From Gammaproteobacteria bacterium (GTDB taxonomy: Bacteria; Pseudomonadota; Gammaproteobacteria; Burkholderiales; Burkholderiaceae_C), in assembly GCA_018903185.1 (NCBI GenBank), contig JAHIQV010000336.1, positions 1-5,058 of the forward strand: a stretch of DNA of 5,058 nucleotides. The letters are read 5' to 3'. Of the stretch, positions 1-5,057 are shown piece by piece. Made by a program: the position numbers and the translations under genes. The notes beneath the pieces were generated by a model, which saw only the letters and a program-made list of their open reading frames with translations, did not search any database and was not told the DNA's origin. The number at the start of each line of letters is the position of its first letter. The first letter of the stretch is position 1.

Positions 1-818
1 GAACCAGCAATGGCGTACTTGTCTTCGAAGCCCTTGTACTTGCTGGTTTCCACCGAGCGCGCTTCGAGGCCGGTGCGGATCTCGGCCACGTTGTCGGGGG
101 TCGCCATCCAGAGGTCGATCATGTTGATCTTGGCGTCGCGCCCGATCACGAACAGGTAGCGCCCGGACGCCGAGGTGCGCGAGATGTGCACCGCGTAGCC
201 GGTCTTGACGATGTTGATGATCTTCTTGGTGTCGCCGTCGATCAGCGCCACTTCACCGGTGTCGCGCAGCGTGGTGCTGAAGATGTTGGCGATGTTGTAG
301 TTGTTCATCTTCCTGGTGGGCCGCTTCTCGGGCGGCACGATCACCTTCCATGTCGCCTTCATCTCCTCCATGCCGAACTCGGGTGGGGTCGGTGGCTCGT
401 GCTGGATGTAGCGCGCCATCATGTCCACTTCCTTATCGGTCATCTCGCCGCTGGTCTGCCAGTTCGGCATGCCGGCCGGCGAGCCGTAGGCGATGAAGAC
501 CTTCAGGTAATCGGTGCCCTTGCCGACCGTGATGTCGGGTGTGAGTGCCTTGCCGGTGGCGCCCTTGCGCAGCACGCCGTGGCAGCCGGCGCAACGCTCG
601 AAATACACCTTGCGCGCCACATCGAACTCGGCCTGCGTCATGGGCGGCGCCTTCGGGTTCACGCTCTGCACCATGGGCTCGTCGCCGATGGGCGAGCTGC
701 CCGCCTGGTAATTCGATTCCGGCTGACTGAGGTGCTTCTTGTCCTGGGCGTGCAGGCCGCCGGCAACCAGCATGGCCGCCATCGCGAGCGAGCTCAGGAT
801 GATCTTGGTGGGTTTCAT
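1..818 (-). CDS. nirS: Cytochrome cd1 nitrite reductase NirS, N-terminal half (cut by window edge)
   Basis: Periplasmic respiratory enzyme of denitrification that reduces nitrite to nitric oxide using heme c and heme d1. Reading from the ATG at 818, 272 codons are present, about half of the usual 560-570 residues; the rest lies left of the window. Residues 1-24 look like a Sec signal peptide (KK-poor start, hydrophobic LAMAAMLVAGG, cleavage near LHA). The c-type heme domain follows: the CAGCH heme-binding motif is at 76-80 and the likely distal Met ligand is in GSPAGMPNW (Met117). The d1 propeller begins near residue 155 (TWKVIVPPEKRPTRKMNNYN); the family's proximal d1-heme His is most likely His211 in GYAVHISRTSASGRY. 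A purine-rich GGAGAGAGA lies at 825-833, about six bases before the start. It is divergent from nirE across a 211-bp shared control region. No frameshift is seen. The family call is very secure. Confidence 0.97.
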   Translation of the reverse strand, partial: MKPTKIILSSLAMAAMLVAGGLHAQDKKHLSQPESNYQAGSSPIGDEPMVQSVNPKAPPMTQAEFDVARKVYFERCAGCHGVLRKGATGKALTPDITVGKGTDYLKVFIAYGSPAGMPNWQTSGEMTDKEVDMMARYIQHEPPTPPEFGMEEMKATWKVIVPPEKRPTRKMNNYNIANIFSTTLRDTGEVALIDGDTKKIINIVKTGYAVHISRTSASGRYLFVIGRDAKINMIDLWMATPDNVAEIRTGLEARSVETSKYKGFEDKYAIAG

Positions 819-952
819 GGGTTTTCTCTCTCCGTCTTGGATCAGCTGTGGATGTGGCCCTCTGCCCTCCCGGGGTGTCAGACCCGCTCGCCTGGCTGCT
901 GTCCATCGCCGGTCAACGAGCTGCGCCCATCGTCGGGCGGCGCGTGGGCCCT

Positions 953-974
953 GTCCTTGAACCAGTTCAAGGAC
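953..974. promoter_or_regulatory. FNR/Dnr/NnrR-type operator in a perfect 22-bp inverted repeat
   Basis: The arms GTCCTTGAA and TTCAAGGAC are perfect reverse complements around the centre CCAG. The core TTGA-N6-TCAA (957-970) matches the binding pattern of the CRP/FNR family regulators that control denitrification genes (FNR/Anr, Dnr/NNR/NnrR). The centre (963.5) is 41.5 bp upstream of the start site predicted from the AACAAT box at 993-998, which is the class II activation spacing. Which family member binds cannot be told from the site. It sits between nirS and nirE and could also act on nirS, but it is about 145 bp from the nirS start codon. Confidence 0.75.
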
Positions 975-992
975 GTTGGCTTTCTGCCTGAC

Positions 993-1005
993 AACAATGA
1001 ACGCC
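993..1005 (+). promoter_or_regulatory. Candidate -10 element and start site for nirE
   Basis: AACAAT at 993-998 matches four of six positions of the sigma-70 -10 consensus, and start would fall near 1005, about 25 bases before the nirE ATG. No good -35 box is present; the FNR-type palindrome occupies that position, as expected at a class II activator-dependent promoter. The -10 match is modest and the call rests mainly on its spacing from the operator. Confidence 0.45.
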
Positions 1006-1016
1006 AGACAACACCC

Positions 1017-1025
1017 AGGAGAGAG
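1017..1025 (+). promoter_or_regulatory. Ribosome-binding site that fixes the nirE start
   Basis: AGGAGAGAG lies four bases before the ATG at 1030. This supports the ATG over the in-frame TTG at 976, which would add 18 residues unlike the family and would sit over the operator region. Confidence 0.75.
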
Positions 1026-1029
1026 CCCC

Positions 1030-1884
1030 ATGAGCGTGATGGAACACAGCCACTGGCTGGCGCCCGGCTGGCCCGGGGACGGCACGGCAACGGACGACCG
1101 CCCACCCGGCCTGGTGACCCTGGTGGGCGCCGGCCCCGGCGACCCCGAACTGCTCACCCTGAAAGCGGTGAAGGCCCTGCAGGCTGCGAAACTGGTGCTT
1201 TACGACCACCTGGTGAGCCCGGCCGTGCTCGACTTCCTGCCGCCCGGTGCCGACCGCGTGTATGTGGGCAAGGAGTCGTCGCGCCACACCCTGCCCCAGG
1301 CCTCGATCATCGAACTCATGCTGCGGCTCGCGCGCAGCGGGCGCGCGGTGCTGCGCCTCAAGGGCGGCGACGGCTACATCTTTGGCCGCGGCGGCGAAGA
1401 AGCCCAGGCGCTGGCAGCGGCCGGCATCCCCTTCACCGTCGTGCCCGGGCTCACCGCCGCGCAGGGCGCCGCCGCGTCGGTGGGCATACCGCTGACCCAC
1501 CGCGACCACGCCTGTGCGCTGGTGCTGGCCACCGGCCACACGCGCGACGAGCGCGGCCTCGACATGGACTGGCCCATGCTCGCGCGACCGCGCCAGACCG
1601 TGGTGCTCTACATGGGTGTGAACAACCTGCCCGAGATCTGCCGCCAGCTGATCGCCCACGGCCTGCCGGGCGACACACCGGCGGCGCTGGTGGAAAAGGC
1701 CACCCTGCCCGACGAGCGCTGCATCACCGGCACCCTGGCCGATCTGCCCCAGCTGGCGCTGAGCCACGGCGTGAAGCCCCCGGCCCTGATCATGGTGGGC
1801 GGCGTGGTGGGCCTGCGCGCGCAGCTGATGCCGGGTGCCGCGCTGGCCCGGATCCCACGCGAAAGCGAAGCCGCCCAGGCCTGA
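1030..1884 (+). CDS. nirE: Uroporphyrinogen-III C-methyltransferase (SUMT, NirE/CobA type)
   Basis: Cytoplasmic enzyme that transfers two methyl groups from S-adenosylmethionine to uroporphyrinogen III, giving precorrin-2, the precursor of heme d1, siroheme and cobalamin. The 284-residue protein is a single-domain SUMT of normal length, with about 26 poorly conserved residues before the fold. Family motifs appear in order: LVGAGPGDPELLT (31-43), YDHLVSPAVL (58-67), RLKGGDGYIFGRGGEE (109-124), VVPGLTAAQGAAASVGIPLTHRD (from 137), ATGH (167-170), LYMGV (193-197), and PALIMVGGVVGL (251-262). There is no CysG-type dehydrogenase/ferrochelatase domain. One oddity is Gly115, where the family usually has Pro in GGDP. 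The name nirE rests on the divergent nirS and the FNR-type operator upstream; by sequence alone cobA is equally possible, and the product could also feed siroheme for assimilatory nitrite reductase. No operon partner is tightly coupled: 119 bp with hairpins separate it from nasR. Confidence 0.93.
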   Translation: MSVMEHSHWLAPGWPGDGTATDDRPPGLVTLVGAGPGDPELLTLKAVKALQAAKLVLYDHLVSPAVLDFLPPGADRVYVGKESSRHTLPQASIIELMLRLARSGRAVLRLKGGDGYIFGRGGEEAQALAAAGIPFTVVPGLTAAQGAAASVGIPLTHRDHACALVLATGHTRDERGLDMDWPMLARPRQTVVLYMGVNNLPEICRQLIAHGLPGDTPAALVEKATLPDERCITGTLADLPQLALSHGVKPPALIMVGGVVGLRAQLMPGAALARIPRESEAAQA

Positions 1885-1886
1885 CA

Positions 1887-1908
1887 CCGCAGGCACCCCG
1901 GCCTGCGG
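1887..1908 (+). terminator. Hairpin just after nirE, possible terminator without a T-tract
   Basis: CCGCAGGC and GCCTGCGG form a perfect 8-bp stem around the six-base loop ACCCCG, two bases after the nirE stop codon. The following bases are GACCATCGG, with no T run, so this is not a canonical intrinsic terminator. It may slow or attenuate polymerase or protect the 3' end of the nirE message. Confidence 0.45.
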
Positions 1909-1924
1909 GACCATCGGATACTGT

Positions 1925-1970
1925 CCGGGCCTGGCAGCCCGGCTCGCGCTGAAAGCCGCGCCTCTGCGGC
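1925..1970 (+). other. Two tandem GC-rich hairpins in the nirE-nasR gap
   Basis: CCGGGC (1925-1930) pairs with GCCCGG (1937-1942) around the loop CTGGCA, and GCCGC (1955-1959) pairs with GCGGC (1966-1970) around the loop GCCTCT. With the hairpin at 1887-1908 they make three stem-loops in 84 bp, all with six-base loops. Their role is unknown: they could be part of a nirE 3' end or of a nasR leader. Neither loop has the A1/G4 pattern of ANTAR targets. No clear promoter for nasR is visible here. Confidence 0.4.
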
Positions 1971-2003
1971 GAACGGCACAGTTATTGCTGATCCGATTCC
2001 AGC

Positions 2004-3296
2004 ATGACCCCCTCCGCCCTCCCCCTCAAATCGGGCCTGAACTTCCTCATCGCCGCCAAGCGCTGCGAGATCGACGCGCTGCGCCAGCTCGCACTCACCA
2101 GCGCGCTGGTGAACGTGACCGGCCGGCTGGTGCATGGCCTGCAGCGCGAGCGCGGCCTGTCCAACCTGTTCCTCGGCTCACAGGGCACCCGCTTTGCCGA
2201 ACCACGCCAGCAGCAGATCGCCGAATGCCGGGCCACCGAAGCCGAGCTGCGCTGCTGCTTTGACAGCCTCGACACCCAGGCCGCCCACCTCGGCCACGGC
2301 GCGCGCCTGTTCAGCCGCATCGCCTACGTGCTGCACGGGCTCGACGCCCTGCCCGCCCTGCGCGAGCGCATCGACACCCAGGCCTGGACGGCGCGCGAAA
2401 CCACCGAAGCCTACGTGCGCCTGATCGCCGGCCTGATCGCGGTGGTGTTCGAGGCCGCCGACAGCGCCAGCGACCCCGCCATCTCGCGCCATCTGGTGGC
2501 GCTGTTCAACTTCATGCAGGGCAAGGAGTTCGCCGGCCAGGAGCGCGCTGCCGGCTCGGCCCTGTATGCCAGCGGCCGTGCCGACAGCGCCGGGCAGCAG
2601 CGCCTGCTGCACCTGATCGACTCGCAGGAGCGTTGCCTGCAGGTGTTCAAGGAATTCGCCAGCGACGAACTCGCCACGCTCTGGGCCACCGCCGACCAGG
2701 ACACCGTGGCCGCCCGGGCCGAACTCGAGCGCATGCGCCGCGTGCTCTGCACCGCCGCCGACGGCAGCCCGCTCGACGCCAACCAGAGCCAGCCCTGGTT
2801 CGACTGCTGCAGCCTGCGCATGGACCGCATGAAAACGGTCGAGGACCGGCTCGCCGACAGCCTGCAGCGCCTGTGCGAGCACAAGACCCAGACCGCCCTG
2901 GCCGAGCTGCTGGCCTTCCAGGGCATGCAACCCGCCGCCACGAAGCCCGACGACGCGCTCTCGTTCTTCCACGACCCGGTGCCCGACCACGTGGCCGGAC
3001 CCAACCCGGCACAGGGTTTTGGCCAGCAACTGGACCGCTCCATCCTCGATCTGGTGCAGGACCAGTCGCGCCGCCTGCAGGCCGTCAGCGACGAGCTCGA
3101 CACCGTGCGCGCCAGCCTCAACGAACGCAAGCTGGTCGAACGCGCCAAGGGCCTGCTGATGGCACACCGCAACCTGAGCGAGGCCGAGGCCCACAAGACC
3201 CTGCGCCAGATGGCCATGAACCAGAACCGCCGCCTCATCGACGTGGCCGAAGCGGTGCTGTCCATGGCCGAGGTGCTGCCCGATCGGCGGCGCTGA
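2004..3296 (+). CDS. nasR: NasR-type nitrate/nitrite-sensing ANTAR antiterminator
   Basis: Predicted cytoplasmic one-component regulator that senses nitrate or nitrite and binds leader RNA to prevent termination ahead of nitrate-assimilation genes. The 430-residue protein has a NIT sensor domain at roughly 30-300, beginning with the typical arginine-rich LQRERGLSNLFLGSQG (46-61); family members bind nitrate through arginines in this region. A linker and a predicted helical segment (about 340-375) lead to the C-terminal ANTAR domain (about 370-425), with the signatures LVERAKGLLM (377-386), LSEAEAHKTLRQMAM (391-405) and LIDVAEAVL. The in-frame TGA at 1989-1991 leaves ATG 2004 as the first ATG. 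No clear Shine-Dalgarno sequence precedes it, so translation may be weak. Length and domain order match Klebsiella NasR. Its likely target is the leader at 3509-3658, directly downstream. No receiver domain is present, so it is not an AmiR/EutV-type two-component protein. Confidence 0.92.
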   Translation: MTPSALPLKSGLNFLIAAKRCEIDALRQLALTSALVNVTGRLVHGLQRERGLSNLFLGSQGTRFAEPRQQQIAECRATEAELRCCFDSLDTQAAHLGHGARLFSRIAYVLHGLDALPALRERIDTQAWTARETTEAYVRLIAGLIAVVFEAADSASDPAISRHLVALFNFMQGKEFAGQERAAGSALYASGRADSAGQQRLLHLIDSQERCLQVFKEFASDELATLWATADQDTVAARAELERMRRVLCTAADGSPLDANQSQPWFDCCSLRMDRMKTVEDRLADSLQRLCEHKTQTALAELLAFQGMQPAATKPDDALSFFHDPVPDHVAGPNPAQGFGQQLDRSILDLVQDQSRRLQAVSDELDTVRASLNERKLVERAKGLLMAHRNLSEAEAHKTLRQMAMNQNRRLIDVAEAVLSMAEVLPDRRR

Positions 3297-3301
3297 GCCA
3301 C

Positions 3302-3318
3302 GCGCTGTGCTGCAGCGC
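3302..3318 (+). terminator. Hairpin after nasR, weak terminator candidate
   Basis: GCGCTG and CAGCGC form a perfect 6-bp stem with the loop TGCTG, six bases after the nasR stop. It is followed by CAAAACCC and not by T, so intrinsic termination is doubtful. An overlapping alternative pairs TGTGC (3306-3310) with GCACA (3317-3321). Confidence 0.35.
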
Positions 3319-3331
3319 ACAAAACCCGTGC

Positions 3332-3348
3332 CGCACCCCGCCGGTGCA
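3332..3348. promoter_or_regulatory. NtrC-like binding dyad (upstream activating site)
   Basis: GCACC (3333-3337), spacer CCGCC, GGTGC (3343-3347), with A at 3348, matches 11 of 12 specified bases of the NtrC consensus TGCACC-N5-GGTGCA. It lies about 170 bp upstream of the predicted sigma-54 start site, a normal enhancer distance. A further TGCACCAAG left half-site overlaps at 3345-3353 but has no right half. The AT-rich stretch around 3424-3448 between site and promoter could ease DNA bending; no clear IHF consensus was found. Confidence 0.6.
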
Positions 3349-3481
3349 CCAAGCTGAGGCTCCGCGCACCGGAACTTCACCGCGCTGGCGGCCGATCCGA
3401 CACCAGCCACGCGCCCTGAAAAGCCATTTTGTCCTTGAATAACAAGCTTCTTCGGGTTCCGACACGGTAGATGCCCTTCAT

Positions 3482-3498
3482 CTGGCACGGTCCCTGCT
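3482..3498 (+). promoter_or_regulatory. Sigma-54 (RpoN) -24/-12 promoter of the nrtA operon
   Basis: CTGGCACGGTCCCTGCT contains the invariant GG (3484-3485) and GC (3496-3497) with exactly ten bases between, and matches TGGCACG-N4-TTGCW except for one T to C change. Start is expected near 3509, leaving a leader of about 150 nt before the nrtA ATG. Sigma-54 needs an AAA+ activator; the dyad at 3332-3348 suggests NtrC, giving control by nitrogen limitation. Confidence 0.82.
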
Positions 3499-3518
3499 TG
3501 ATAAAACGCAAAGGGTGA

Positions 3519-3534
3519 GCGCCAATGGCGGCGC
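3519..3534 (+). promoter_or_regulatory. ANTAR-target hairpin P1 with A1/G4 hexaloop
   Basis: GCGCC (3519-3523) pairs perfectly with GGCGC (3530-3534) around the six-base loop AATGGC. The loop has A at position 1 and G at position 4, the two bases known to define RNA hairpins recognised by ANTAR proteins. It begins about ten bases after the predicted start site. Confidence 0.75.
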
Positions 3535-3543
3535 GATCCCGAA

Positions 3544-3555
3544 GTCTCCCGAGAC
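3544..3555 (+). other. Small linker hairpin between P1 and P2
   Basis: GTCT pairs with AGAC around the tetraloop CCCG. It lies in the 26-base spacer between the two ANTAR hairpins and, if formed, would bring them closer. With four base pairs it is only marginally stable. Confidence 0.35.
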
Positions 3556-3560
3556 ACACA

Positions 3561-3574
3561 GGACAACGGCGTCC
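3561..3574 (+). promoter_or_regulatory. ANTAR-target hairpin P2 (antiterminator) overlapping the terminator
   Basis: GGAC (3561-3564) pairs with GTCC (3571-3574) around the loop AACGGC, again with A1 and G4 and differing from the P1 loop by only one base. Ten bases (3565-3574) are shared with the 5' arm of the terminator, so P2 and the terminator cannot form together. The four-pair stem is weak, so P2 should need protein to win over the terminator. Confidence 0.75.
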
Positions 3575-3624
3575 ATTTCAAGCCCGCACCAAGCTGGGCT
3601 GGAAATGGGCGCCGTTTTGTTTTT
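3565..3624 (+). terminator. Strong intrinsic terminator in the nrtA leader (attenuator)
   Basis: AACGGCGTCCATTTC (3565-3579) pairs with GGAAATGGGCGCCGTT (3601-3616, one T-G wobble, A3580 opposite G3601 unpaired), and the stem continues with AGCCC (3581-3585) to GGGCT (3596-3600) around a ten-base loop. That is about 20 base pairs, running directly into TTTTGTTTTT (3615-3624). It lies upstream of nrtA and downstream of the promoter, so it is an attenuator and not the end of nasR alone, though it would also stop read-through from nasR. Confidence 0.88.
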
Positions 3625-3646
3625 GGCCACCGCTTTTTTCATCAGC

Positions 3647-3652
3647 AAGGAG
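3647..3652 (+). promoter_or_regulatory. Ribosome-binding site that fixes the nrtA start
   Basis: AAGGAG, six bases before the ATG at 3659. The frame is open back to a GTG at 3515, but that start has no spaced Shine-Dalgarno sequence and would translate across the attenuator hairpins, so ATG 3659 is chosen. Confidence 0.85.
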
Positions 3653-3658
3653 TTGGAC

Positions 3659-4936
3659 ATGACCGCAAGCAGCACCACCCCCACCGTGGCGACCGTGCCC
3701 GGGACACCGGCACAGGCCTCGCGCCGCGACTTCATCAAGCAGGGTGCGGCCACCGCCACCTTCTTCTCCACCCTGGGCCACAGCGGCGTCTGGGCCGCCG
3801 GCTCCGACGCCCCGGAGAAGACCGAGGTCAAGATCGGTTTCATTCCCCTGACCGACTGCGCCAGCGTGGTGATGGCTTCGGTGCTGGGCTTCGACAAGAA
3901 GTACGGCGTCAAGATCATCCCCAGCAAGGAAGCCAGCTGGGCCGGCGTGCGCGACAAGCTGGTCAACGGCGAGCTCGACTTCGCCCACGTGCTCTACGGC
4001 CTGGTCTACGGCGTGCACATGGGCACCGCCGGCCCCAAGAAAGACATGGCCGTGCTGATGAGCCTGAACAACAACGGCCAGGCCATCACGCTGAGCAAAG
4101 CACTGGCCGACAAGGGCGCCGTGGACGGCCCGTCGCTGGCCAAGTTCATGGCCGCCAACAAGCGCGACTACACCTTTGCCGGCACCTTCCCCACCGGCAC
4201 GCACGCCATGTGGATGCACTACTGGCTGGCCGCCGCGGGCATCAACCCGATCTCGGGTGCGCGCCTGATCACCGTGCCTCCGCCGCAGATGGTGGCCAAC
4301 ATGCGCATCGGCAACATGGACGGCTTCTGCGTCGGTGAGCCCTGGAACCACCGCGCCATCATGGACGGCGTGGGCGTGACCGCCAACACCACGCAGGACA
4401 TCTGGCGCGACCACCCCGAGAAGGTGCTGGGCACCACGGCCGAGTTCACCAAGAAGTACCCCAACACCACGCGCGCCGTGATGATGGCCGTGCTCGAAGC
4501 CAGCCGCTGGATCGACGCCGGCCTGCAGAACAAGATGAAGATGGCCGAGACCGTGGCGCAGAAGTCCTACATCAACACCGGTGTGGACGCGATCAACCAG
4601 CGCATCCTGGGCCGCTACCAGAACGGCATGGGCAAGACCTGGGACGACCCCAACCACATGAAGTTCTTCAACGACGGCAAGGTCAACTTCCCCTACCTGT
4701 CCGACGGCATGTGGTTCCTCACGCAGCACAAGCGCTGGGGTCTGATCAAGAGCCACCCCGATTACCTCGGCATCGCCAAGCAGATCAACCAGATCGATCT
4801 GTACAAGTCGGTCGCCAGCACCATGGGCATCAGCGTGCCCAAGGACCCGATGCGCAGCAGCAAGCTGATAGACGGCATCGTGTGGGACGGCAAGGACCCC
4901 GCGAAGTACGCCGATGGCTTCAGTATTAAGGCGTAA
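3659..4936 (+). CDS. nrtA: Tat-exported nitrate ABC transporter substrate-binding protein (NrtA/NasF family)
   Basis: Periplasmic solute-binding component of an NrtABC-type ABC importer, expected to capture nitrate (possibly nitrite) and hand it to an inner-membrane permease/ATPase. The 425-residue protein starts with a twin-arginine signal: SRRDFIK at 21-27, a hydrophobic stretch to about 44, and cleavage near VWAA-GSD (47). The mature part has the two-lobed CmpA/NrtA fold signature: KIGFIPLTDCASVVMA (58-73), GELDFAHVLYG (104-114), FPTGTHAMWMHYWLAAAGI (177-195) and GNMDGFCVGEPWN (218-230). His182, in THAMW, is at the place of the family's nitrate-contacting His. Length is typical for a free binding protein; there is no ATPase fusion. 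It is the first gene after the sigma-54 promoter and attenuator, so probably the head of an operon. Relatives bind bicarbonate (CmpA) or cyanate, but the adjacent nasR makes nitrate the best call. Confidence 0.92.
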   Translation: MTASSTTPTVATVPGTPAQASRRDFIKQGAATATFFSTLGHSGVWAAGSDAPEKTEVKIGFIPLTDCASVVMASVLGFDKKYGVKIIPSKEASWAGVRDKLVNGELDFAHVLYGLVYGVHMGTAGPKKDMAVLMSLNNNGQAITLSKALADKGAVDGPSLAKFMAANKRDYTFAGTFPTGTHAMWMHYWLAAAGINPISGARLITVPPPQMVANMRIGNMDGFCVGEPWNHRAIMDGVGVTANTTQDIWRDHPEKVLGTTAEFTKKYPNTTRAVMMAVLEASRWIDAGLQNKMKMAETVAQKSYINTGVDAINQRILGRYQNGMGKTWDDPNHMKFFNDGKVNFPYLSDGMWFLTQHKRWGLIKSHPDYLGIAKQINQIDLYKSVASTMGISVPKDPMRSSKLIDGIVWDGKDPAKYADGFSIKA

Positions 4937-4946
4937 CCCCCCGCGC

Positions 4947-5002
4947 CGGCCTTCGGCCGTCACCCCCCAAGGGGGGCAACGCTGGCGGCCCGGCGAAGCC
5001 GG
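4947..5002. repeat. Cluster of three perfect GC-rich hairpins after nrtA
   Basis: Three inverted repeats lie close together: CGGCC-TTC-GGCCG (4947-4959), CCCCCC-AA-GGGGGG (4963-4976) and CCGGC-GAA-GCCGG (4990-5002). The combination of a C6/G6 hairpin followed by CAACGCTGGCGGCCCGGC resembles, from memory, a dispersed intergenic repeat common in Comamonadaceae genomes. There is no T-tract, so it may stabilise the nrtA 3' end or attenuate transcription into the next gene. It could be a mobile or REP-like repeat. Confidence 0.55.
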
Positions 5003-5051
5003 TTCCGCGGCGTTCTCGGATTGAAGGCACTTCGCTCGTAGTTTTGCACTG

Positions 5052-5057
5052 AAAGGA
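5052..5057 (+). promoter_or_regulatory. Possible ribosome-binding site for a gene starting beyond the window
   Basis: AAAGGA at the very edge resembles a Shine-Dalgarno sequence. If real, the next gene starts within about ten bases of the window end; the transporter permease (nrtB) would be expected there by operon convention, but no coding sequence is visible. Confidence 0.3.

Larger units (their letters stand above)
3509..3658 (+). promoter_or_regulatory. Attenuator leader RNA of nrtA, predicted NasR target
   Basis: The stretch from the predicted sigma-54 start site to the nrtA ATG contains two ANTAR-type hairpins (3519-3534 and 3561-3574), a small linker hairpin, and an intrinsic terminator (3565-3624). 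Without NasR the terminator should form and stop transcription before nrtA. With nitrate- or nitrite-bound NasR holding the second hairpin, the terminator's 5' arm is occupied and polymerase reads through. This is the mechanism known for ANTAR regulators such as EutV and NasR; its operation here is inferred from structure and from the adjacent nasR gene. Confidence 0.8.

Noticed and set aside
903..916. Possible FNR-type box for nirS on the minus strand (TTGAC half at 912-916)
   Set aside because: The second half (GATGG) does not match TCAA, and no -10 element lies at the proper spacing.
976..1029. Upstream TTG start for nirE adding 18 residues
   Set aside because: The predicted transcript starts near 1005, there is no ribosome-binding site before the TTG, and ATG 1030 has AGGAGAGAG in front.
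186..1952. Long plus-strand open frame running through nirS antisense, the divergent region and nirE in another frame
   Set aside because: It is antisense to nirS up to 818 and out of frame with nirE afterwards; its product is low-complexity Arg/Pro/Gly-rich and resembles no family. It is a high-GC artefact.
1887..1970. nasR-upstream hairpins as ANTAR targets for autoregulation
   Set aside because: Loops ACCCCG, CTGGCA and GCCTCT lack the combination of A at position 1 and G at position 4, and no T-tract terminator overlaps them.
2178..3581. Long minus-strand open frame antisense to nasR and across the leader
   Set aside because: It mirrors the codon structure of nasR, has Gly/Val/His-rich composition without domains, and covers the sigma-54 promoter and terminator.
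3634..3639. T6 run just before nrtA as a second terminator
   Set aside because: No stable hairpin lies directly upstream of it; the bases between the first T-tract and this run (GGCCACCGC) do not self-pair.
3515..3658. Upstream GTG start extending NrtA by 48 residues through the leader
   Set aside because: It would place both ANTAR hairpins and the terminator inside coding sequence and bury the Tat signal 68 residues deep; ATG 3659 has a good ribosome-binding site.
3578..4963. Long minus-strand open frame antisense to nrtA
   Set aside because: It is the mirror of a clear NrtA-family gene; composition is His/Val/Gly-rich and no motif is recognisable.
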